Shown here in pieces: positions 1 through 6,784 of a stretch of DNA of 7,444 nucleotides. The first letter of the stretch is position 1; each line of letters begins with the position of its first letter. This DNA is from Prolixibacteraceae bacterium (GTDB lineage Bacteria; Bacteroidota; Bacteroidia; Bacteroidales; Prolixibacteraceae), in NCBI GenBank assembly GCA_027858145.1, contig JAQIDF010000451.1, positions 1-7,444 on the forward strand, in the 5' to 3' direction. The position numbers and the translations under genes were made by a program. The notes beneath the pieces were generated by a model. That model saw only the letters and a program-made list of their open reading frames with translations, did no database searches and was not told the origin of the DNA.

Positions 1-1512
1 GTAATTACCCAAACCCGCAGGCATACCTATATTGTTTCTCTTTTAGGCATTAGGCACGTTGTGCTGGCCGTAAATAAAATGGATCTTGTAGATTATAGCC
101 AGGAAGTTTTCGATAATATTTGTAAAGATTACAAAGCTTTTGTTTCACAGTTAAACATCCCCGATGTTGAATTTATCCCGCTTTCGGCACTGAAAGGTGA
201 AAATATTGTAGAACAATCTCAGAAAATGAGTTGGTACCATGGCAAATCGATGCTTGAGTTTTTGGAGAATGTGCATGTAGCCAGCGACCGTAACTTTGAC
301 GATTTCCGTTTTCCGGTACAGTATGTTAACCGCCCCGACCGCGATTTCAGGGGGTTTGCAGCTAAAGTGGCTTCTGGCATAGTGAAAAAAGGCGACGAAA
401 TAATGGTATTGCCGTCAAAGAAACGCTCAAAAGTAGAATCAATTGTAACATATGATGGTGAACTGGATGAAGCATTCCCGCCTCAATCGGTAACACTTAC
501 ACTCGAAGATGAAATTGATATTTCCCGTGGTGAAATGATTGTACATCCTGACAACCTTCCCCATGCCGAAAGACACTTTGAAGCGATGATCGTTTGGATG
601 GATGAAACGCCTATGAATTCTGCCACCCAGTTTTATATAAAGCATAACACCAATACCACAAAAGCCCGCATCGATAAAATTAAATATCGTGTCGATATCA
701 ATAACCTCCAGAAAAAGGATATTGACTTTTTTGAATTGAACGAGATTGGACGCGCTGTACTTACAACAGTGAAACCTATCTTTTTCGACCCATATGAAAG
801 AAACAACACTACCGGTTCATTTGTGCTTATCGACCCGGTTACCCACAATACTTGTGCAGTTGGAATGATTATCGACAAACTTGATGCCGACGATCTTTCA
901 TCAAATATTTCACTGGGAGAACACCGTGAGAAAATTGAAAAAGGTCAATGCCTGATTTCAACTGAAGAAAGACAAGAACGTTACGGACAAAAAGGTGCAA
1001 CATTGTGGCTTACAGGTCTTCATGGTTCCGGCAAAAACGAACTTGCCTATCACCTTGAAAGACAATTGTTCGATATGGGGGCAACCGTTGTTTTACTTGA
1101 TGGAAGCACTGTTCGTTCGGGCTTGTCGCGTGAACTTGACTTCTCACCCGCTGACCGGGCCGAACACATGCGCCGGGTAGCCCATATTGCGCGAATGCTT
1201 AACGACCAGGGTATTATCACCATCTGTTCATTTATATCACCTAATGAGGATATACGCGAACAAGTTGGTGAAATTATTGGCAAGGATCGTTTCCATATGA
1301 TCCACATGGATGCTTCGCTTGAATATTGCAAGCAAAATAAGCCTGAGCTATATGAATTAGCCGAAAATGGTAAACTAGAAGATTTACCGGGTGTTCATGT
1401 GCCTTTTGAAAAACCTGAAAAACCTGATGTTGTATGTAAACCGGAAGATAACGGGAAAAACCCGGAACAAATCATTGAGTATTTAAATTTTAATAAAATA
1501 TTTCCGGTATAA
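1..1512 (+). CDS. cysN/cysC: Sulfate adenylyltransferase subunit 1 fused to an APS-kinase-like domain (5' end outside window)
   Basis: The frame is open from base 1, so the start lies upstream; 503 residues are visible and roughly 130 are probably missing, judging from the usual length of about 640. CysN is the GTPase subunit of ATP sulfurylase. With CysD, not in view, it makes APS from sulfate and ATP in the cytoplasm. Visible G-domain parts are TQTRRHTYIVSLLGIRHVV, the NKMD guanine motif (bases 73-84) and SALKG (184-198). Elongation-factor-like barrels follow, starting at FRFPVQYVNRP (residue about 102) and FEAMIVWMDE. From residue about 331 a CysC-like domain begins, with P-loop GLHGSGKNE (from base 1015), LDGSTVRSGL, DFSPADRAEHMRRV and FISP. 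Canonical CysC has GKST and LDGD, so the Mg/ATP-binding positions are altered and kinase activity is doubtful. The gene ends with TAA, then an intrinsic terminator. The CysN identification is secure; activity of the CysC half is open. Confidence 0.95.
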   Translation, partial: VITQTRRHTYIVSLLGIRHVVLAVNKMDLVDYSQEVFDNICKDYKAFVSQLNIPDVEFIPLSALKGENIVEQSQKMSWYHGKSMLEFLENVHVASDRNFDDFRFPVQYVNRPDRDFRGFAAKVASGIVKKGDEIMVLPSKKRSKVESIVTYDGELDEAFPPQSVTLTLEDEIDISRGEMIVHPDNLPHAERHFEAMIVWMDETPMNSATQFYIKHNTNTTKARIDKIKYRVDINNLQKKDIDFFELNEIGRAVLTTVKPIFFDPYERNNTTGSFVLIDPVTHNTCAVGMIIDKLDADDLSSNISLGEHREKIEKGQCLISTEERQERYGQKGATLWLTGLHGSGKNELAYHLERQLFDMGATVVLLDGSTVRSGLSRELDFSPADRAEHMRRVAHIARMLNDQGIITICSFISPNEDIREQVGEIIGKDRFHMIHMDASLEYCKQNKPELYELAENGKLEDLPGVHVPFEKPEKPDVVCKPEDNGKNPEQIIEYLNFNKIFPV

Positions 1513-1526
1513 ACAGGAAAAAGACT

Positions 1527-1550
1527 AAGGTTGAGATTAAGGCTAAGATT
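1527..1550. repeat. Imperfect tandem duplication of a 12-mer
   Basis: AAGGTTGAGATT is followed directly by AAGGCTAAGATT, identical at 10 of 12 positions, just after the cysN/cysC stop codon. This is seen directly. It could be a slipped-strand duplication or the remnant of a longer intergenic repeat. No function is implied. Confidence 0.5.
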
Positions 1551-1634
1551 GCTGATGCTGGCCATTAATTCCATCTCCTCTGTTTCAACCTAACCTGACT
1601 GGTATAAAGAATTATCAACTTGTCGTTTAATCAT

Positions 1635-1688
1635 AAAAAGGCAACGAAGTTATTATTATTGATAAAAAACTTCGTTGCCTTTTTTTTA
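1635..1688 (+). terminator. Intrinsic terminator after cysN/cysC
   Basis: A perfect 17-bp inverted repeat has arms at 1635-1651 (AAAAAGGCAACGAAGTT) and 1668-1684, with a 16-nt loop. The right arm runs into an unbroken T tract that ends at 1687. The GC-rich core GGCAACGAAG plus the T run is the classical rho-independent form for + strand transcription. It separates sulfate activation from ugd. The A run on the left side could let it work on the - strand too, but no gene arrives from that side. Confidence 0.88.
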
Positions 1689-1720
1689 AACGTTTTAAAA
1701 ATTAGTATTTTTAAAAAATA

Positions 1721-1728
1721 TACAATTG
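1721..1728 (+). promoter_or_regulatory. Weak candidate -7 box for ugd
   Basis: TACAATTG matches five of the six fixed positions of the Bacteroidota -7 consensus TAnnTTTG and lies 28 bp before the ugd ATG, which would give a leader of about 20 nt. No good -33 TTTG is found at the proper distance. Since a terminator lies just upstream, ugd needs its own promoter here, but this exact site is only a guess. Confidence 0.27.
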
Positions 1729-1756
1729 ATGTTAAAACATTTTCAATAAAGACAAA

Positions 1757-3154
1757 ATGACGACAAAAATTAAAAACATTTGTTGCATTGGAGCCGGATA
1801 CGTTGGTGGTCCAACCATGGCAGTCATTGCTCAAAAATGCCCTCACATAAAAGTTAACGTAGTTGATATTAATCCAGAACGAATAGCATCTTGGAATGAC
1901 AAAAACTTAGAAAATCTGCCTATTTATGAGCCTGGTTTAAAAGAAGTTGTAAATGAATCTCGTGGTAGAAACCTGTTTTTTTCTTCTGATATTGATTCAG
2001 CAATTGATGAAGCACAGATGATTTTTATTTCGGTAAATACACCAACTAAAAACTATGGAAAAGGGAAAGGAATGGCAGCCGACTTAAAGTACATTGAGTT
2101 ATGTACGCGTCAAATTGCCGATGTAGCTACTGATGATAAAATAGTTGTCGAAAAATCTACTTTGCCTGTACGGACAGCTGAAGCCATTCGAAATATTCTT
2201 GATAACATTGGTCATAATTGTAACTTCAGCGTGTTATCAAACCCTGAATTTTTAGCCGAGGGCACAGCTATTACAGACTTATTCAATCCAGACCGGGTTT
2301 TAATTGGTGGTGAAGAAGACGGACGCGGACATGACGCAATTGAAGCACTGGCTGAAATATATGGAAACTGGGTGCCGGAGGAAAGGATACTGAAAACAAA
2401 TGTGTGGTCAAGCGAACTTTCAAAACTCACAGCCAATGCATTTTTAGCTCAACGGGTTTCTTCTATCAATTCTATTTCAGCTTTATGCGAGAAAACCGGA
2501 GCCAATGTTGAAGAAGTAGCCAATGCCATAGGAATGGATTCACGCATTGGAAACAAATTCCTTAAAGCATCTGTTGGCTTTGGAGGTAGTTGCTTCCAGA
2601 AGGACATACTGAACCTGGTTTATATTTGTCGCAGTCAAAACTTAAACGAGGTGGCCGATTACTGGGAACAAGTTCTTAAAATGAATGATTACCAAAAGCA
2701 CCGATTTGCTGAAAATATCATTCAAACACTCTACAATACTGTATCAGGAAAGAAAATATCGTTTTTAGGCTGGGCTTTCAAAAAAGACACGAACGACACA
2801 CGCGAAACGCCTGCTATGTATGTTGCTGCCGATTTACTTGATGATCAGGCTGAAATTCATGTATACGATCCAAAAGTATCAGAACAACAGATCCATAACG
2901 ATTTGAAACTGGTAGCCAAAGACGATTATGAAACGATAAAAAACAGCGTTTTTTATTACAACGACCCCTTCGAAGCCACAAATAAAGCACATGCTGTGGC
3001 AATCCTTACCGAATGGGATGAATTTAAAGCATACGATTGGAAACGTATATATGATGCGATGCTAAAGCCGGCATTTCTTTTTGATGGGCGAAACATTTTA
3101 GACAGGGATAAAATGAAGGCTTTGGGATACAAAATCAAGTCGATTGGTAAATAA
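1757..3154 (+). CDS. ugd: UDP-glucose 6-dehydrogenase, animal-type
   Basis: This enzyme oxidises UDP-glucose to UDP-glucuronate with two NAD+, supplying uronic acid and derived sugars for capsule, LPS or exopolysaccharide. The 465-residue protein has the full family layout. The Rossmann motif is GAGYVGGPT near the N-terminus, followed by SVNTPTK, EKSTLPVR and NPEFLAEGTA (Glu164 and Glu168). The central helix carries SSELSKLTANAFLAQR (Lys223), and GFGGSCFQKD holds the catalytic Cys279 and Asp283. A C-terminal UDP-binding domain contains FKKDTNDTRETP. All catalytic residues are present, each three positions later than in human UGDH. It resembles animal UGDH more than the common short bacterial type, for example in ICCIGAGYVGGPT, the GKGKGMAADLKYIE loop and IGNKFLKASVGFGG. 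It lacks the long basic C-terminal tail of the animal enzymes. ATG 1757 is chosen because the Rossmann strand follows at once. It is monocistronic, between a terminator and a convergent gene. Confidence 0.96.
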   Translation: MTTKIKNICCIGAGYVGGPTMAVIAQKCPHIKVNVVDINPERIASWNDKNLENLPIYEPGLKEVVNESRGRNLFFSSDIDSAIDEAQMIFISVNTPTKNYGKGKGMAADLKYIELCTRQIADVATDDKIVVEKSTLPVRTAEAIRNILDNIGHNCNFSVLSNPEFLAEGTAITDLFNPDRVLIGGEEDGRGHDAIEALAEIYGNWVPEERILKTNVWSSELSKLTANAFLAQRVSSINSISALCEKTGANVEEVANAIGMDSRIGNKFLKASVGFGGSCFQKDILNLVYICRSQNLNEVADYWEQVLKMNDYQKHRFAENIIQTLYNTVSGKKISFLGWAFKKDTNDTRETPAMYVAADLLDDQAEIHVYDPKVSEQQIHNDLKLVAKDDYETIKNSVFYYNDPFEATNKAHAVAILTEWDEFKAYDWKRIYDAMLKPAFLFDGRNILDRDKMKALGYKIKSIGK

Positions 3155-3161
3155 ATACTGA

Positions 3162-4499
3162 TTAATTCACTGGATGTGATAAATTGTTGTTATTTAACGG
3201 TTTTGATATCAAGCTCAATTCACTCATATCGTAGAAATTAAACAAATCATGGTTCGGCCATTCATCCACTTTACGAAGGATGCGGTTCATTAACCAGTTT
3301 ACATCATCGTAAAAACCAGGACCCTGCCAGTTGCTGTTGTTACTCAGAAACACCCAGCTTATACCATCGGGCCTTCGAACAACCATGGCAACAGTGCCTG
3401 CAAAACTACCTGTGCGGTACCAATATCCTGAGTATGTTTTATTCCAACCTAATGGTTTTGACCCATTTTCGGTCATCAAGTGAATGCTTTTGTCGGATAA
3501 TATGTCCGGAACTTTATCAAAACCATCAATTAAAGTTATCAATTTTGCCAATTCAGGGGCTGAAGCAATCCAACCACCAGCTGATTTAAGCAGTTCAACA
3601 TCATTTCCACCATATGATTTTGGTACAAAAGTACTGTCACCATTAGATGGCCTGATTTTTATCGATCCCTTTTGTTCGTAATATTTTACTTCATTGGGAT
3701 ACTTGTTTTCATAAAGGTTTTTGCCTAAATATATGTCATATATTCCATGAGGGAACAAAATATAATAGCGCACATAATCTTCGTATGCTATTCCTGTTAT
3801 CTGTTCAATAATTTCACCTAAAAACATGTACCCCATATTTGAATAACTGTACATTGTACCCGGTGGAAAATGTAAGCGGCGGCTGTACACAAATTTCAAA
3901 TAGGTATCAATCGTAGCGGGTGGTTCATCTCCAACCCGTTTGGCTATAACTAAAGGATTGAACGCAGGATCGCCATATCGTTGTGTCCATCCGGCAGTAT
4001 GATCTAGTAAATGCTTTACGGTTATGTCTTTAAGTTTAGTATCTCTGATTTCACCATAAGCAGAGTCGCTGAGAATCGCATTTTCGCCAAAAACCTTATC
4101 ACTTAGTCGTAATTCTCCATTCTCGATTAGGTTCATAACAGCTACAGCAGTTACCAATTTTGAAACACTTGCTAATCTGAAAAGATGTTGCGGAGAAGTC
4201 AATTCATTATTCTCAATATCTGCAAAACCATACCCCCGGCTAAAAACCAGTTTCTCATCTTTAACAACCGCTAATGAAACCCCCATTAACTCTGAACGCT
4301 CCATAAATCTATTCACCTGTCTGTCGATATAAGGTGTGTGTTCGAAATCACTCAATTCATTTTTTAAGCGTTTATTAACCGGCCCCATAAGTTGTTTCGA
4401 GGTATTCAGGTTCAAACTACTTGTCGTTATTATCACAACTGGCAAGCAACATATAATAAAAATAAAAATTATTAAAAATCTCCACTTTCTTTTCCTCAT
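3162..4499 (-). CDS. Membrane-anchored serine hydrolase, beta-lactamase/PBP4 (class C-like) family
   Basis: The protein has 445 residues from ATG 4499. A TTG at 4505 would add two residues but is less likely. The N-terminus RKRKWR followed by a hydrophobic stretch of about 20 residues (FLIIFIFIICCLPVVIITT) looks like an uncleaved anchor or signal peptide. I see neither a clear signal peptidase I site nor a good lipobox, so the catalytic part is probably periplasmic. Penicillin-recognising fold motifs are complete: nucleophile box SVSK (Ser111 to Lys114), LLDHTAGW (164-171), YSN (219-221) within FPPGTMYSYSNMGYMFLGEI, and RTG (362-364) in the KTG position. Such enzymes include DD-peptidases, esterases and D-amino-acid amidases; the substrate cannot be told from sequence. 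It starts 22 bp after pyrD and is probably cotranscribed, although it has no evident link to pyrimidine synthesis. Its 3' end converges on ugd. Confidence 0.9.
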   Translation of the reverse strand: MRKRKWRFLIIFIFIICCLPVVIITTSSLNLNTSKQLMGPVNKRLKNELSDFEHTPYIDRQVNRFMERSELMGVSLAVVKDEKLVFSRGYGFADIENNELTSPQHLFRLASVSKLVTAVAVMNLIENGELRLSDKVFGENAILSDSAYGEIRDTKLKDITVKHLLDHTAGWTQRYGDPAFNPLVIAKRVGDEPPATIDTYLKFVYSRRLHFPPGTMYSYSNMGYMFLGEIIEQITGIAYEDYVRYYILFPHGIYDIYLGKNLYENKYPNEVKYYEQKGSIKIRPSNGDSTFVPKSYGGNDVELLKSAGGWIASAPELAKLITLIDGFDKVPDILSDKSIHLMTENGSKPLGWNKTYSGYWYRTGSFAGTVAMVVRRPDGISWVFLSNNSNWQGPGFYDDVNWLMNRILRKVDEWPNHDLFNFYDMSELSLISKPLNNNNLSHPVN

Positions 4500-4519
4500 A
4501 TACAAATGTAATTTTTAAA

Positions 4520-4535
4520 GATTACAATTGTAATC
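4520..4535. repeat. Perfect 16-bp palindrome across the pyrD stop codon
   Basis: GATTACAATTGTAATC equals its own reverse complement. It covers the last three pyrD codons (Leu-Gln-Leu) and the stop, and ends 20 bp before the hydrolase ATG. A continuous palindrome without a loop suits a dimeric DNA-binding protein better than an RNA hairpin. The coding constraint on pyrD may make it accidental. Confidence 0.45.
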
Positions 4536-5433
4536 CCCCTGTTATCTCATTGATATTGCTATAGTTGTGCCGTTCTAAATAATCCTCAATTCCTTTAATC
4601 ATCTTAACAGATGCATTTGGGTCAACAAAATTAGCAGTGCCAACTTGTACCGCTGAAGCGCCGGCCAGGATAAATTCAATAGCATCTGTGGCATCCATTA
4701 TGCCCCCTATCCCGATTACAGGAATTTTTACGGCTTGTGCTACCTGCCAAACCATTCGTAAGGCAATGGGCTTTATTGCCGGGCCGGATAAACCACCGGT
4801 GACTGTTGACAGCATAGGTTTTCGTGTTTCAGCATCAATGGCCATGCCTAAGAAAGTATTAACCAACGAAACCGAATCAGCACCCTTATTTTCAACACCC
4901 TTAGCAATTTCAGCTATATTAGTAACATTTGGTGACAGCTTAACAATGAGTGTTTTATCATAAACTTTTCGTACTTCTTTTGTTACCTGTTCGGCCATTG
5001 GGCAACTGGTACCAAAAGCCATACCGCCTTGTTTTACATTGGGGCACGAAATATTCAATTCGATGGCATCAACATTCGTTAATTCATTTATCCGCTCAGT
5101 CAGTGCAATATACTCCTCTATTGTAGAGCCATTTACATTTACAATTACATTTGTATTGTACCCCTTTACTTTTGGATATATATGCTCACAAAAATAATCT
5201 ACACCTTTATTTTGAAGTCCGACTGCATTAAGCATTCCGGATGGTGTTTCTGCCATACGAGGGTAATCATTCCCTTCACGGTGATTTAGTGTAGTACCTT
5301 TTAGTATGATACCTCCCAATTCATCTACGTTGAAAAAATCATCAAATTCGACACCATTCCCAAATGTTCCGGATGCCGTCATTACGGGGTTTTTCAACGC
5401 TAATTTATCTATTTTTACGCTTAAATCTGCCAT
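4522..5433 (-). CDS. pyrD: Dihydroorotate dehydrogenase class 1B, catalytic subunit
   Basis: This FMN-containing subunit oxidises dihydroorotate to orotate, the fourth step of UMP synthesis, in the cytoplasm. The 303-residue TIM barrel has the usual length of the class. Visible motifs are NPVMTASGTFG at the start, ILKGTT (Lys45), NAVGLQNKG, IVNVNGS, LNISCPNVKQGG with the catalytic-base Cys130 of class 1 enzymes, VKLSPN, VNTFLGMAID, GGLSGPAIKP, and the phosphate-binding GIGGI (241-245) and GTANF. Cys instead of Ser as base, and the partner gene pyrK, place it in class 1B, which passes electrons to NAD+ through PyrK. Its ATG lies inside the pyrK 3' end (13-bp overlap), so translational coupling is likely. 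No Shine-Dalgarno is visible. Confidence 0.97.
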   Translation of the reverse strand: MADLSVKIDKLALKNPVMTASGTFGNGVEFDDFFNVDELGGIILKGTTLNHREGNDYPRMAETPSGMLNAVGLQNKGVDYFCEHIYPKVKGYNTNVIVNVNGSTIEEYIALTERINELTNVDAIELNISCPNVKQGGMAFGTSCPMAEQVTKEVRKVYDKTLIVKLSPNVTNIAEIAKGVENKGADSVSLVNTFLGMAIDAETRKPMLSTVTGGLSGPAIKPIALRMVWQVAQAVKIPVIGIGGIMDATDAIEFILAGASAVQVGTANFVDPNASVKMIKGIEDYLERHNYSNINEITGGLQL

Positions 5434-6197
5434 TCTAAATTATTTATATTGAATACAGGCCCTTCAGTACACACACATTTGTTCCCTTCGTTTGTTTTAG
5501 TTACACAACACAAACAAACACCAAATCCGCAGGCCATCATATTTTCGAGTGATACTTCACATTCTGTTTCGTTTTGTTTGGCTTTTCGCGCAACGGCCTG
5601 CATCATAGGATCAGGACCACAACACTGGTAACGGTTAAAACGAATTTTCCCATCTATAACCGGATGATTGGTCACAAAGCCTTTTGTGCCTAAAGAGCCG
5701 TCGTCGGTGGTAAGATGTACGGTTCCGTAGCGTTTAAACTCATCTATTAAAATATGGTCGTTTAATGTGCGTGCGCCTAATAAAATATGCACATCAGCAC
5801 CCTTTTCTTTTGATATCCTTGCCAAATGCATTATTGGTGCAATTCCAACACCTCCGCCAATTAAAAGTATTGATTCCCCTTTTGAGGGCAATTTAAAGCC
5901 ATTTCCCAATGGAAAAACAACATCAAGGCGTTGCCCTTCTTTTATCACTGAAAGTGCTTCTGTGCCATCCCCTACGGCTTTAACAAGTATTGAAAAAGAA
6001 TTGGTTGACGGATAAGTATCATGAACAGAAAAAGGGCGTCGTAAAAATGTATTTGGTGATTTTTCCACTTTAACATTAACAAACTGCCCCGGTAGTATTT
6101 GCTCCACCGGGCTATCTGCCTTTAGTTCAATTAAGAAATTATCGTGATTTAGTGCTATGTTTTTAGTAACTAATAAATTACTTACTTCTTTCTTCAT
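5421..6197 (-). CDS. pyrK: Dihydroorotate dehydrogenase electron-transfer subunit (FAD, 2Fe-2S)
   Basis: PyrK carries electrons from the FMN of PyrD via a 2Fe-2S cluster and FAD to NAD+, within a PyrK2-PyrD2 heterotetramer. The 258 residues show the ferredoxin-reductase layout. An N-terminal FAD barrel contains PGQFVNVK and RRPFSV (53-58). The NAD domain has LLIGGGVGIAP (111-121) and CGPDPMM. The C-terminal cluster segment is MACGFGVCLCC followed by CVCTEGPVF. The ligand pattern is Cys223, Cys228, Cys231 and Cys243, as expected for the family; Cys230 and Cys241 are extra. ATG 6197 fits the family length. It is the first gene of the pyrK-pyrD-hydrolase cluster. Its upstream 80 bp contain a promoter candidate and two dyads, so transcriptional control at this point is likely. 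Confidence 0.96.
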   Translation of the reverse strand: MKKEVSNLLVTKNIALNHDNFLIELKADSPVEQILPGQFVNVKVEKSPNTFLRRPFSVHDTYPSTNSFSILVKAVGDGTEALSVIKEGQRLDVVFPLGNGFKLPSKGESILLIGGGVGIAPIMHLARISKEKGADVHILLGARTLNDHILIDEFKRYGTVHLTTDDGSLGTKGFVTNHPVIDGKIRFNRYQCCGPDPMMQAVARKAKQNETECEVSLENMMACGFGVCLCCVTKTNEGNKCVCTEGPVFNINNLEWQI

Positions 6198-6213
6198 TTA
6201 TTCAATGTTTGTA

Positions 6214-6234
6214 TTTGCCTGTTTTACAGACAAA
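6214..6234. promoter_or_regulatory. Imperfect dyad in the pyrK leader
   Basis: Arms TTTGCCTGT (6214-6222) and ACAGACAAA (6226-6234) are complementary at 8 of 9 positions around a TTT centre, 17 bp before the pyrK start. The site would lie in the 5' leader if transcription starts near 6258. The 3-base centre suits either a tight RNA hairpin or a protein-binding dyad. Confidence 0.5.
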
Positions 6235-6236
6235 AC

Positions 6237-6263
6237 GGTCAAAACTTGTAATGTATTTTGACC
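6237..6263. promoter_or_regulatory. Perfect dyad GGTCAAAA-N11-TTTTGACC at the putative pyrK start site
   Basis: GGTCAAAA (6237-6244) and TTTTGACC (6256-6263) are exact reverse complements with an 11-base spacer. The dyad begins next to the -7 candidate and would overlap the transcription start, the classical place for an operator. As RNA it would be an 8-bp hairpin without a U tract, so it is a poor terminator for the upstream gene. Confidence 0.55.
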
Positions 6264-6264
6264 A

Positions 6265-6295
6265 CAAAGATAGCACATTATTCGGCCGGACGAAA
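6265..6295 (-). promoter_or_regulatory. Candidate promoter of the pyrK-pyrD cluster
   Basis: On the - strand TATCTTTG (6272 to 6265) matches TAnnTTTG fully. TTTC (6295 to 6292), one mismatch from TTTG, lies 19 bp upstream, the expected spacing in Bacteroidota. The box overlaps the last codons of the regulator gene. The predicted start is near 6258, giving a leader of about 60 nt. Confidence 0.6.
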
Positions 6296-6745
6296 ATCTT
6301 CAAAGGTATGGTCGTCATAAAATATCAACACCTTTACAACCTTTTTCATGTGTTTATTCGTGTTTACAGAGGAATTATTTGACACGGCTTGTTGTTGATG
6401 GTCTCCGGAGATTTGATTTTGCGGGGGATTATTTGAAGATGGAGGTTTAGTTTCCTGGTTGCTATTTATTGTTGAAAATAAATCAGTTGGTTCAACAGGT
6501 TTCTTCTTGTTCTCTTCTTTCTTTTCAACAAAAGCAGAATCGTAAATGTCACCTGCCCCGGTGAGTAACCAGCGGGAGTTTATTTTAGGGTATGTATCCA
6601 ATATTTTTTGAATAAAGGAAAAACCCGGATTATTCCGGCCATTTAATACATGCGAAACACTTGAGCGTTGTACGCCAATTTTATCTGCAAATTCTCCTGC
6701 TGTAAGCCCTTCTGTTTCTATGAATTTTACAATTCTTTCCCGCAT
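6278..6745 (-). CDS. XRE/Cro-type HTH transcriptional regulator with low-complexity linker
   Basis: The 155-residue protein has an N-terminal helix-turn-helix (residues about 1-65). AGEFADKIGVQRSSVSHVLNG (16-36) supplies the two DNA-contacting helices, and SRWLLTGAGDIY closes the domain in the way common for this family. Residues about 73-132 are charged and then rich in Asn, Gln, Ser and Pro, so this linker is probably disordered. A short tail, KKVVKVLIFYDDHTFEDFRP (134-153), looks like a beta hairpin and may serve for dimerisation or ligand sensing; that is inference. There is no membrane segment. ATG 6745 is chosen because the HTH begins directly after it. It lies 80 bp upstream of pyrK on the same strand, so it may act on the dyads there and on its own promoter, but the target is unproven. 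Confidence 0.88.
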   Translation of the reverse strand: MRERIVKFIETEGLTAGEFADKIGVQRSSVSHVLNGRNNPGFSFIQKILDTYPKINSRWLLTGAGDIYDSAFVEKKEENKKKPVEPTDLFSTINSNQETKPPSSNNPPQNQISGDHQQQAVSNNSSVNTNKHMKKVVKVLIFYDDHTFEDFRPAE

Positions 6746-6784
6746 TTTATATACTAATTACAAATATGAAATTGAAGTATTTTA

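Noticed and set aside
1050..1331. 93-codon open frame on the - strand inside the cysN/cysC gene
   Set aside because: It is antisense to the conserved CysC domain, with no promoter or family resemblance.
1530..1585. Possible hairpin between AGGTTGA and TCAACCT after cysN/cysC
   Set aside because: Only 7 paired bases with a loop of about 50 nt and no T tract; the strong terminator lies further downstream.
1631..1846. Short - strand open frame running from the ugd start into the terminator
   Set aside because: It ends in the terminator hairpin and overlaps the Rossmann motif of ugd antisense; the product is low-complexity.
4499..4510. TACATTTG on the - strand 4 bp before the hydrolase ATG, as a leaderless promoter
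   Set aside because: It matches the -7 consensus but has no TTTG 19-21 bp upstream, and would place the start inside the coding region. Cotranscription with pyrD is simpler.
4637..4963. 108-codon open frame on the + strand opposite pyrD
   Set aside because: It lies wholly antisense to a clear pyrD, has no recognisable domain, and is explained by codon bias of the real gene on the other strand.
5767..6015. 82-codon open frame on the + strand opposite pyrK
   Set aside because: It is a shadow of the conserved FAD/NAD-binding coding region.
6237..6263. Perfect dyad read as an intrinsic terminator of the XRE gene
   Set aside because: The stem has only 8 bp with an 11-base loop and no U tract follows; it overlaps the likely pyrK start instead.
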